From positions 100,018,559 through 100,082,558 of the forward strand of contig OY720639.1 in assembly GCA_963169105.1 (NCBI GenBank): a stretch of 64,000 bases of DNA, written 5' to 3'. A program made the position numbers and the translations under genes. Positions within the stretch are counted from its first letter, which is position 1, and the number at the start of each line of letters is the position of its first letter. Source of the stretch: Ceriagrion tenellum (Eukaryota; Arthropoda; Insecta; Odonata; Coenagrionidae). Under the pieces are notes generated by a model, which saw only the letters and a program-made list of their open reading frames with translations, was not told the origin of the DNA and made no database searches. Positions 55,191 through 64,000 of this stretch are shown here, piece after piece.

Positions 55191-55531
55191 TATCCAGATC
55201 CATATCCATAGCATTGATTTTTAACGTTCTTTCATAACCCAATGATTCCTAATTCACTCCTTACTGCTTTTAGCGCTTTTTCCCAGATACCGCTTTTTGT
55301 TAAGTTCCTGCTTCCCCAAGCGAACTCAAGTTTTGTAGCCAAAGGATAAAGTGAAAGGAAGTGAACTTGTATGCTGCAATTTTGCTTCCTCAGATAAGCA
55401 TTCATTTTATGATTTGCTCCACATCCTACGCATGACTTTCATTCTTGCTTTATTACGCCTTTTTATCTCTCAATCTACGCTCCCATCTTTCGTAAAGATA
55501 CCGCTAATGGCCAGAAAACCATCCAATTGCT
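55191..55531. other. No gene recognised
   Basis: Short frames, no motif. Confidence 0.4.
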
Positions 55532-55636
55532 TGTGTAAAACTCACAGTGGAAAAATCATTCGCCTGGACTGGGAATTGAACCCAGATCCCTCGATTTCGT
55601 GCCGAATGATCTAACCTATTTAGCTACCCAGGCCTC
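55532..55636 (-). mobile_element. Short tRNA-derived SINE, minus copy
   Basis: A tRNA-like head (55633 down to 55562) has a 7-bp acceptor stem (GCCTGGG with TCCAGGC) and a B box GGTTCAATTCC. The tail is GAATGATTTTTCCACTGTGA. It shares head layout and tail with the palindrome at 18.2 kb, so both are one SINE lineage of about 105-115 bp. Confidence 0.75.
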
Positions 55637-55829
55637 CTATATCATTGTGAATCTCATGAGAGCATTAATGAGCTAGTTGTCCTCACAGGTACTGTGCATG
55701 TAACGCCATGGGTGCCCGTATGTGAGCGCAAAGTGCTACAGTCCACGAGGTAATGCCCAACGTTAAACAAGGGTGCTCGGTACCTGTGAGAGAGACTTGT
55801 TCCTCAAAGCCCCCATATGATTCACAGTG

Positions 55830-55902
55830 GACAAGAAATCGAGGGATTTTGGTTCGAATCCCAGTACAGACGAATGATTTTTCCACTGTGAATTTCACAC
55901 AA
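55830..55902 (+). mobile_element. Short tRNA-derived SINE, plus copy (partial)
   Basis: AGAAATCGAGGGATTTTGG, TTCGAATCCCAGTACAGACG, AATGATTTTTCCACTGTGAA. The 5' half of the tRNA is missing. Opposite in orientation to 55532-55636 and about 190 bp away; CCTCACAGGTACTG (55680) and GGTACCTGTGAG (55789) also pair between them, so the pair forms a loose foldback. Confidence 0.7.
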
Positions 55903-57239
55903 TTCTATACCACCAGATCAAAGGCAATTTGTTTAATATTAAACGAGTTGTTTCTCGATGTTTTTGGTAAAATCACCTCTAAGGAAAATTATGAAACCCT
56001 TAGCGAGAATCAAATTACATGATTTAAATTTAATTTATACCACCGTTTTGAAGCGTGAAATTCATACCTGAAATTGAATGTTGAAGTACTTTTAAGGAAC
56101 GTTAAGGAAATCCAGACTTTAAGTTGCACAAATATCCCGATAAACCTGCAATTTCACGTTATTTTTCTTGAGAACAATACACAATTAACGCAATAAATAC
56201 ACTTTTGAGAATGATAGTGTGACAAAGTAGTCACCAGGAACGGAACATGATGAAAACTGCTTTGAATAACCGTAGGTAATTCGAAAAAAATAGCTAAAAT
56301 AACTGCCTGACGAAGGTAATGGAATAATGCATATTTTCTACCTACGAAACAAGTCGGGGTACCTCCGTATAGTTCTGTATCATTCCCTTAACTACTATCT
56401 TAACTCTTCCACTGTTTGTTCTCCTACTCCCTTTCATCAGCTCATGAACTAACAAGTATTTTTACGTTGTTATGTAACGATTATAACTAGTTCAACCTTC
56501 AATATAAAATGACGTCGGATAGTACCCACGGCTCTCTTTTGAATCCGTTATATCAAAGCCCATTAAAAATGTATGACAGGTCTATTTGACTCGGGGCAAT
56601 AAAATTTCCAATTTTCAATAATTGATTACATACACATAAGCTGCTGAGCATGTCTCTTAAAGGAGAAGCATACCAACTCGATAGGTTGCAAGCAAGAGAT
56701 ACTGACCTATTCCTTTTATGAAAAACTTTTCAGAATATGGAGGGATTGACCTTCGCCTTCTTCATGGAAACGCTTTCAAAAAAATGAGAAATGTCCCCCC
56801 ATGAGGCGTGCAATTTTGCATCTTCCAGGAATCGATCCTCATCATCACTAAAACGATTTCATTTTATATTCATCTTTTTCCGGCCAATGAGGCAGCGTTC
56901 CGCTCCGCTCAACTTCGCCCCGATGAGGCCGACCCACATAATTTTTTTTATCCTGGAAGCAAGAGAGAAAGAGGGAGCAGATTGGATTTCTGTTCCTACG
57001 TCGATAAAGAGGACCCAGATTTGCGCCCACCTTAAAGTTATCGGGGAATAGAGAAACATTCTGTTAAATCCTAAGAAAAAAAACCTTTGAGCGACCATCC
57101 GGGAGTGAAAAAAGCAGTAATATTTCCATTTTACATACTTTTGCCGACCCTATGAGACATTACATGACAAACAGACCCCTTATGGCTTAGGCCTTATAGT
57201 GGTCGGTTGGCGAGACTGAACACCTGTAGGAAGATTACA
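55903..57239. other. No gene recognised
   Basis: Frames up to 89 codons; 56800-57060 has overlapping frames on both strands and no motif. Confidence 0.4.
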
Positions 57240-57662
57240 CAATCAAAAAAAGTCCGTAAAAATCGAAATATTTAAGGACAAAAGCAAAAGTGGACCTATT
57301 TTCTGATCACACACATAGAATGAGGCTAATCACGCTAAAATACATCATGGGAGATACACTCTAAGAATTTCCTCACTAAGAAAATCAAAAGTATGACTGT
57401 GATTTTCCGTCCAGTTTCACATAAACCTCTTATTACAACATTTTTGATCGTTACCAAGTACGACATAGAACTATAGATCAGTTACAGGACGGTAAAAAAG
57501 GAAAAAAATGACGATTTACACCTGATATTTAAAGCACTCAGACATTTATCCGTCAGAAAAAGTCGGCAACAAGACGAAAATAGGAAAGGATAAAAGAGCA
57601 ATCTTAGAGCTGATCACTGAACCCACACCCACAAAATTAGGCTCATCACGCTAAAACATATT
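57240..57662 (+). repeat. Direct repeat, two ~105-bp units about 310 bp apart
   Basis: AGGCTAATCACGCTAAAATACA (57322-57343) recurs as AGGCTCATCACGCTAAAACATA (57640-57661). Both are preceded by CTGATCAC and a purine-rich stretch with AGTCSG and AGGACAAAAG-like motifs. Confidence 0.5.
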
Positions 57663-57834
57663 TATATTTATTTATTTTTTTATACTCACAACCCCGAAAA
57701 CAGCACAACAAAGGCCTTTTACATCGGGTGTTTTAACATTAACAATGTACGAACACACGCACCCATGTCCTGGGCAGATATTATTCTACCCAGGCGGGAC
57801 TCGAACCCGCGACCCGCGAGTTAGCAGGCGTGCT
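57657..57834 (-). mobile_element. tRNA-derived SINE (second family), 5' truncated
   Basis: On the minus strand: GCTAACTCGCGGGTCGCGGG, TTCGAGTCCCGCCTGGG is a tRNA T-arm half with consensus B box. AGAATAATATCTGCCCAGGA, CATGGGTGCG and AAAACACCCGATGTAAAAGG follow, and an A/T-rich tail near 57657. The tRNA 5' half is absent. Different head and body from the SINEs at 4.7, 18 and 55 kb. Confidence 0.75.
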
Positions 57835-57989
57835 CGATGTTTTCGATGCTCATTTTTCACCGTATCCAAGCACGCTATAAACAATGATATAGTATACTGT
57901 TACACAATGTTGATGAAAAGTGATTGAAGGAAGATGAGAGAATGTTTAAAATATAACTTAAATATTTATGTAATATGAATGGTGAGGAA
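57835..57989. other. Intergenic
   Basis: AT-rich, no feature seen. Confidence 0.4.
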
Positions 57990-57991
57990 TA

Positions 57992-58060
57992 CGAGGGTGG
58001 TTTAATAAGTACCAGTGTTGGTAAACAGAAGACATTACTATGGAAAGTTCTTGATATTAT
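57992..58060 (+). mobile_element. Solo mariner-type terminal repeat
   Basis: TA (57990-57991), then CGAGGGTGGTTTAATAAGTA, CCAGTGTTGG. The first nine bases equal the end of the mariner at 42845. No second end or transposase was found downstream, so this is a broken or truncated element. Confidence 0.5.
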
Positions 58061-58202
58061 CGTGTACTGCCATTAGTGCAGTAGTATCAATTCGTCCCAC
58101 GCGTGGGCAGCAGCAATGCGTTAGAGGAGCTTTTGGTAAGCTTCATGCCTTACCCAGGGAATCGACGGCCTGGGGAAGGGTTAGAGGACGGCAGTCCCCT
58201 GA

Positions 58203-58280
58203 GTAACGACTATGAATACCATTTCTGGGCCAAGGGGTTCCCTCACACCTGGGGGACACCCAGGTAACGACTATGAATAC
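58203..58280 (+). repeat. 17-bp direct repeats 61 bp apart
   Basis: GTAACGACTATGAATAC occurs at 58204-58220 and 58264-58280 without mismatch. The spacer is GC-rich with GGGGTTCCCTC and CCTGGGGGACACC. Could mark a small insertion or a local duplication. Confidence 0.75.
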
Positions 58281-59749
58281 GGCCCTAGATGTCATATCTT
58301 CCTCGGACAGTAAGGGTCTATTATTTTTTGCGGAATACCTCCAATGGAAAGATACTCTCACCATCTGGACAATATTGTAAGCAAAAGGTTGGTTATTCAG
58401 CATTGATTTTACACGTTTTATCTTATATAAGCCTAAATGTCCCAATTAAGCGAATTATCTGACCATTACAGTAGTCTAAGTTATCAGGCTATTATAACTT
58501 GATTATTTTTTGGCAAAAAGTCGTAAAACTCGATTGGAGAGCTAAAATAAGGTCAGAGAAATAGCTAAAAAATCTAGTGATTTCTCTATCAGATTTATTT
58601 TATGAGCAATAAAATATTTCCAATTCCCCTATATGCTTTAATTGAATGCTATGTGTCAGAGCTTGCAGTTTTAAATTACAGACTATGTCATTGCAAACAA
58701 GCCCTATGGTATTGCGGAAACCGGGTTTTAGAATACTTATGTGTCACAAGGACGGATACAATTTTACTTAAAATAGTTTCAAAAAAACCACGAAAGAAAA
58801 AAAATTGTTTAAAAATTGACAAACACCTTTCTAACTGGAATTTAGAATCCAAGGTTTAGGTGAAAAGGGTGATTCAAATTGAAGTCTCCGGAGAATAAGA
58901 TGGTGACGCCGATAACAATAGCACTTAATTACGCGGGATACTGCTTCCAAAAGTCATCTGTCTCGCTGGCTTTCCAGCAGAGGCAGAAATGTTCAAGTAA
59001 GTCCCAGACGCCATGTGAAATACTGGATTAACCGGATATGATTGAACTGATTTTTAAATAGCATCAAACGGATAATAATATAAGTTTCTGTATATTTCTG
59101 AATGCATGGAACAAATGATGCAGAGGAAAATTCATAGTTGAGAAATTTTCAAATAAATAGCAAGTACAAGCAGGAATATTTCATAATATAATGTACGGCA
59201 AGGGGGATTTTCACATCCAGACAGCAAAGTAAAAAATTGACCATTGTTTCAATAATTTCTCAGCTATTTCAAAAAAGAAGAAAAAATCCCGAGAATGGCA
59301 CCAGTTTATGGGAGAGATCAATCAAGGCAGAAAAAGCGAGTACAATAAAATGTGAAGTAGGATGTACATTCATATCAAAGAGGAAAATTGAAGGATACGA
59401 GAATAATTACAACGATGAATTGAAGGGAGATAAACTAGAATTAGTGCTATCCGGGAACAGGTAAAATGACACTTTTTTGCCATTAATCTGTGGTAGAAAT
59501 ATGCAAGCAAAGAAAATGAGACGTATTATGGGTCCCTTTGACAGCAGGTGGATGAAAAATAAGCTGTGGAATGACCTCAATCTTAATTAAATGAATTGAT
59601 GACTTCAAAGGTGTAAAATACACTCAATAAAATCATCTAATTATCAGCCAAAAATATAGACAAAGAATAATAACGACTTTACGCAATGATATTAAATAAA
59701 TTGATATTCTGCATCTGGTAGAGTTAACAACCATTTTTACCACTGTATT
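58281..59749. other. No gene recognised
   Basis: AT-rich; frames up to 100 codons without motifs. Confidence 0.45.
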
Positions 59750-60110
59750 TAGCCATTAGCCATTTGAATAATATAAATGCATTAAGCTTTTATGTTAACT
59801 GGTAGTAGATTGTACAATTTCGGACCCATGAATAAGAAACATCTTTTAAGGAAAGGTACGATTGATTTAGTAATGTATGCATAATACATATCTCGTAAAT
59901 TATAATCAACAGATCTAATTAAAAACTAATCGCAAGAGAGAAATGAGACAAGCAGAGTAATATTCGGACAGCTAGCAATTTGGTGCCTTGTACATAAAAC
60001 GCGAATTTCATGTTTGGGATTAAGTAGTATAACTTGCGCTGCAACCACGCCAAAGAAATAAGAATATTAAATTTTCCTATCGACATCTCCTTCTCCTTAT
60101 GCAATGAATC
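59750..60110 (-). pseudogene. LINE C-terminal fragment
   Basis: The minus strand reads RSVDYNLRDMYYAYITKSIV, PFLKRCFLFMGPKLYNLLPV, NIKA and a stop. The 'GPKLYN.LP..IK' motif is the usual end of CR1/Jockey/R-group ORF2 proteins. An upstream open stretch (59919-60104) with AWLQRKLYYLI may be the preceding segment. The RT domain is missing. Confidence 0.5.
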
Positions 60111-60783
60111 ATGTCCGATTTTTATGAACTCTGAAACAAAATGTCATTCATGAAAAAGTTCAATGCTCGGCAGACCACAAAATTTCTCAAATTTGGAAGA
60201 TTATAAACTAGAAATAGAAACTATACCAAAGTTTCAAAGCGAAGTAAAAAATTGAATTATAAATTCTGGCATGCTCTTTATTCCGTGTACTCATGAGACA
60301 AACAAGTAAATACCGCGGTTCAGAAAAAAGTTTACTGAGGAGAATTAATAGTCAAGGCTATTTTGATGTTATTCGGTCCATAGTGCTTAATCTAAACACA
60401 TAGCGCGGATAGAAAAATTCCATGACAAGAAAACATTTTCCAGTAAAACAAGAGATCAGATAGACATCCTAGTAATTTTGTGGAGTTACCTACAAAAGCA
60501 GCTCGCCATCACCGGAGATATTTAAAAGTAACGTATTGTAAGTGATGGCTCAATGAGCAAAGATGGAGCCATTAGGGATAAACTTTTAACTGTTAGCCAT
60601 GATCAAGTCATGACTATCAAAAAGTACCACATTTTTATGTGAGGATAGCGAAATAAAAATATTAATGTGTAATATTTAAAAAAGATAACATCGACTTCCG
60701 AAAAACAACCATGATGGGACCAGTCGAAACTGTTCAGTACATAAGAAACTGCCTCTAATATCAAGTTTCAGTACTGGGATTAT
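60111..60783. other. No gene recognised
   Basis: AT-rich, no coding frame. Confidence 0.45.
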
Positions 60784-61016
60784 ACTTTTCATAACCATCC
60801 AAGATATTAGTTATTTAAGATTTTAAACCAAATTTAAACTTCATAAGTTCTGTGCATGGCCCATAATAATTAATGCCATTAGTCAACTGCGAATGGACAA
60901 ATGACTCATAATACGTGGCTTAGCCTTTGCATCAAAATTTCCTGGGCTCAAAAAGTATTAAAATCTCGTTTCATAGATGCCCGCGTTCCAGTAAGAACGC
61001 CATCATGAAGAGTGAT
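60784..61016 (+). repeat. Direct repeat, unit 1 (partner 61732-61980)
   Basis: CCATAATAATTAATGCCATT, AGTCAAC and ATCAAAATTTCCTG, TTTCATAGATGCCCGC recur in order about 945 bp downstream. About 80 percent match by eye. Confidence 0.8.
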
Positions 61017-61731
61017 GTCTTCCCCTAAGGCTCCCTTATCGTGATTCATTCATTAGATACGGGCTTGGAAGTTTATAACTTCAGCAGGATTCTCGAGAAA
61101 GATTCCCCAGAATCTTTCAAGATCTAAAAACTTCATTACAGAGCTGCATCCTGGAAGGTTTTTTTTCTGTCATATTTTTACACGACATGAATGAGGATGA
61201 TCATCCTCCCCAGTCCGGTTAAGAAGAAGCTCCCCCGGGGAAAAATTCACAGAGTAAATCTCTCTTCGTATCACTTCTGCCCTGAAAAACCTTCCCCCAC
61301 TGAACATATAACCCCAAAATTCTGAGTAGGTTTTTCTCTCTTTCTCAAATCGCCAAACAGATCTTCAAAATGCAGAAAATGATCTCTCTTCCGAAAGAGA
61401 ATATTTTCGAACTTTTTTCATGCATAAATCATTTTGTCACAGTTTTCACAAAGTTATGGAAATGACAGGAAAGTTTATCACGTTTTGAGTGCTTGGTTAA
61501 ACTCCTCTATCAAAGTATAAGACGCGAATTCCATTAAAATATTTCTGAAGTTGGCACTAAGACGTTTTTTAGCAACGTCTGAGCATTTCGGAAAAAGGTT
61601 TCTCAAAAATGTTATAGATTAAGTAAAGCTATACAAAAATATTTTTAAGAGCCCCTCCAAATGGTTTTATTGCAAAAACCTGTCTACAAAGCAGGTGAAA
61701 CACCCTTGAAAACTGAGTATTTTTATGCAGT
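61017..61731. other. Spacer between two direct repeats; no gene
   Basis: No coding frame and no recognised motif. If the flanking repeats are LTRs this would be the body of a small non-coding LTR element, but no primer-binding site or polypurine tract is evident. Confidence 0.4.
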
Positions 61732-61980
61732 TGTTCTCATAACTAGCTAATATAGTTTTTTTAAGTATTTAAACCAAATTCAACTTCATAAGCACTGTGC
61801 ACGGGCCATAATAATTAATGCCATTAGTCAACGGCGAAAGGCCAAATGACTAATAAGACGAAGCATAACCTTTAAATCAAAATTTCCTGTGGCCAAGCAG
61901 TATAAAAATCACGTTTCATAAATGCCCGCATTGCAGCAAGAATGTTAGTGTTTTCACTTCAATATCGACGCATGAAGAAT
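61732..61980 (+). repeat. Direct repeat, unit 2 (partner 60784-61016)
   Basis: See unit 1. Homology runs from CTCATAACTAGCTAATATAG to about CGCATGAAGAATCATT, with a small insertion near 61945 relative to unit 1. Confidence 0.8.
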
Positions 61981-62629
61981 CATTTAATTATTAGACTTAA
62001 ATGAAATTTTCATGCAATTTTTCCATCACATGCTAAGTAGGGGATATGTTTTTTAGCAGCAAACTTGGAATATTCCACAAACCAATGCCAGTTTGGCTTC
62101 ATAAAGTCAACGGAGGCACTTCCCTCGCCAAAAAAAAACAAAATTCTATGGGTTTGAGCCCCAAAACTGTGGTAACCAATAATGGAGGGGATATGAATGG
62201 CAGGAATTGCAGAGGTAAACCAAGAATGGGATGTAAGGCACGTTATGAAGAACGTCAAAGTGAATAAATGTGTGGGAATAAAGCGGCTAATGGAGGGGAG
62301 GGTCTCAGGATCGATGACTGCTGGTGACAGTGGTAACCGACCATAACCCTTCCTATCCCCCCCCCTGATCCTTCCCTACCGCCTACCTAGTATACACGTA
62401 GAATCATGCAACCTACTTAAATAGTCGTATAATTATTTATTCATCTATTTATTTATTTATCCATATGTTCATGTATCTATTTATTAATTTATATCAACCT
62501 ATCTTAACCTTTTATCCAATGCAACCTATCCATTTTACATGCCACATTTTATTTTTATTGAATTTGACCTCAAAGACGTTGATTATTATGCCTGTTTTTT
62601 TATATCAAAAAGCTTTTACGAACTATTTT
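61981..62629. other. No gene; (TTTA)-rich stretch
   Basis: 62430-62490 is an imperfect (TTTA)n run. Short chance frames only. Confidence 0.5.
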
Positions 62630-62725
62630 TTACTTTTATAAACCTTAACTTAAACTCTGTAATGAGAGCCGTGGCTGAGGAGAAGAAGGGACTATTAGGC
62701 CTCATCTGGGCCACGTAAAATAAAA
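62630..62725 (+). mobile_element. Possible LINE 3' tail
   Basis: AATGAGAGCCGTGGCTGAGG, AGAAGAAGGGACTATTAGGC, CTCATCTGGGCC and the ending AAATAAAACAAA look like a LINE 3' terminus; no coding part attached. Confidence 0.4.
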
Positions 62726-63554
62726 CAAAGTCAGAGTGGTCAGCGATTATCTTTGAAAATCATCCTGTAACTTTACCATCGTCGTGGTTGTAACGTTGTT
62801 TGACGTCTTAGCACATCAACGGGTGGATTCTGGTTTGAACCACGGGAAAAGCTTTCGAAATACTCAGGGTCTTCATCCAAGAAGTCTTTGGATAAAATAC
62901 TATCGCCGCGGATCTCCGAAATCCAGAGATTCGTGAGAAACCGCAGGTGGAACAGAGAACGGAAACGGCCCCACTAGTTTCGAATTGCGACTGAGGTTTA
63001 GAGAGAAGAGAGCTCAGCCGCCGACGGACAAAAACCATCCTCTCGGGTTGATTATCGCGTATGCATGCAAAGCTCCGACGAGGAAAGATGCAGACCCGTG
63101 CTGTGGAGAGTATTAAATCTTCACTCACCGCGGGAGTCCAATTCCGATTTCCGTGGAACTCAAAATTGATACCGCGTTGCTCAAGATCCAACCAGGAAAC
63201 GCAAGGGAAACACCCATGAGGGATCATCTAGTCGTTTCTCATCTGATGCCGTAATCTACTGATGGCCTGTTGAGGAAGGACTTGGACTTTTAGAGCCTCT
63301 ACAGTGACGTATTTTGACATCACATACTCTAAATTTTTAAATAATGTCATTCGAAGTTTGAAATTTGCTGAGATACTTACGTAATGTTCGCGGTATTTTC
63401 TCTTTTTATTTTTTCCCTATTGAGATCCTTCGACAACCTATCAGGACCTAAATAATACAAGTCCCTTTGTTACTTTGTGCTATTGCATATTTCAGAAAAT
63501 AAAATGACAACATTTACAATACCACACACTTAAAAACACACGACCCGGGCTTCA
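62726..63554. other. Unassigned, with a 139-codon minus frame
   Basis: The minus-strand frame 62808-63227 is Arg/Ser-rich with no recognised domain. Its 3' part (62880-62810) reads GGATGAAGACCCTGAG, then TTTCGAAAGC, faintly like the PLE-type hammerhead segments. Confidence 0.3.
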
Positions 63555-63597
63555 CGCCCTGAAGATGACGCGCTTCAGGTCGCCCTGAAGATGACGC
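63555..63597 (+). repeat. 17-bp direct repeat around a small hairpin
   Basis: CGCCCTGAAGATGACGC occurs at 63555-63571 and 63581-63597; between them CTGAAG and CTTCAG can pair. Confidence 0.85.
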
Positions 63598-63605
63598 TTA
63601 ATGTA

Positions 63606-64000
63606 GTTTGAGCAAAATATCATTTTACCTACAAATGAAAGAATTTGATCAAAATTTTAAATAAAAATATCTCACCCTTTTAATAACGCCAAAAATTCAG
63701 CCCCTTACCATATTACTTTCGGATATATTTGCCAAAATATACCAACCCTTTAACATGGGAAATAGTACGTGTATGCACTCCAGTGAGACATTATTTACTG
63801 TTGAGAAATTTCTAACACTTAGATGTCGTGAAAAAAAACTAACTGCGTGTAGTTTACATGTTTTCTCAACATGTTTTGAAAATGAATCATGTTGTCACCG
63901 CAGTAGGTTCTTGGGTATCACAAAAACCTTCCGTTTTGAAGAAAATTCAAACGCACCGCTGTAACGTTTAAATGCTGGCGCTCCGGTACGCCCACTGCTT
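63606..64000 (+). mobile_element. TA MITE family T, copy running off the window
   Basis: TA, then GTTTGAGCAAAATATCATTT at the start, identical over the first 20 bases to 41087. Colinear with that copy to about 63960 (shared TTGTCACCGCAGTA, ACGTGTATGCACTCCA). The other end lies outside the window or has diverged. Confidence 0.8.

Noticed and set aside
55562..55633. tRNA gene on the minus strand
   Set aside because: The acceptor stem and B box are good, but the anticodon arm is poor and the sequence continues into a SINE tail shared with other copies.
60784..61980. Calling the direct repeats LTRs
   Set aside because: No target duplication, primer-binding site, TG...CA ends or coding remnants could be seen.

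Overview
This 64 kb window looks like AT-rich animal nuclear DNA, most likely from an arthropod and probably an insect. The support is its repeat content: mariner elements with TA target duplications, RTE-type and CR1/Jockey-type LINE pieces, Penelope-like (PLE) ends, tRNA-derived SINEs, and a TTAA-flanked piggyBac-type element. There is no sign of bacterial gene organisation. I could not fix a species from sequence alone, and I found no intact host gene. Almost everything recognisable is a decayed or non-autonomous mobile element. The one possible non-repeat coding relic is a degenerate THAP-type, two-exon structure at 30.7-31.5 kb.

Layout. 0-10 kb: LINE 3' end (1-592), a 747-bp TIR element with 15-bp subterminal repeats (1121-1867), an RTE 3' end (2840-3350), a SINE inside a 22-bp tandem repeat (4718-5008), minisatellites (6.1-6.7 kb), a possible hAT MITE (7779-8077), RTE and LINE fragments. 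10-20 kb: two head-to-head PLE ends (10.2-10.5 and 12.8-13.1 kb), the second splitting an RTE copy; a CR1-like LINE 3' end (14.3-14.9 kb); a 312-bp tRNA-SINE palindrome with 13-bp target duplications (18.2-18.5 kb). 20-32 kb: a TA MITE, RTE copies with altered catalytic residues, PLE ends, and the THAP-like relic. 32-42 kb: an inverted PLE pair encoding the C-terminal PLE protein, a 986-bp piggyBac-type MITE, an (AT)n tract, a 158-bp PLE end with a 12-bp target duplication, and one TA MITE nested in a relative. 42-52.5 kb is the densest part: a full-length mariner (1291 bp), CR1-like ends, an internally deleted mariner (927 bp), the best-preserved LINE (open RT frame of about 450 codons, YADD present), a Tc1/mariner-derived palindrome, a decayed RTE reverse transcriptase and another TA MITE. 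52.5-64 kb: a PLE GIY-YIG fragment flanked by inverted repeats, SINE pairs, LINE tails, direct repeats and a last TA MITE running off the end.

The elements do not form a pathway; they are layers of insertion. The nesting gives relative ages: PLE into RTE, MITE into MITE, SINE palindrome into an older dispersed repeat. The most interesting recurring signal is a hammerhead-ribozyme-like core (CTGANGA, hairpin, GAAAC, then usually GTC) in several unrelated PLE-type ends, usually as inverted pairs.
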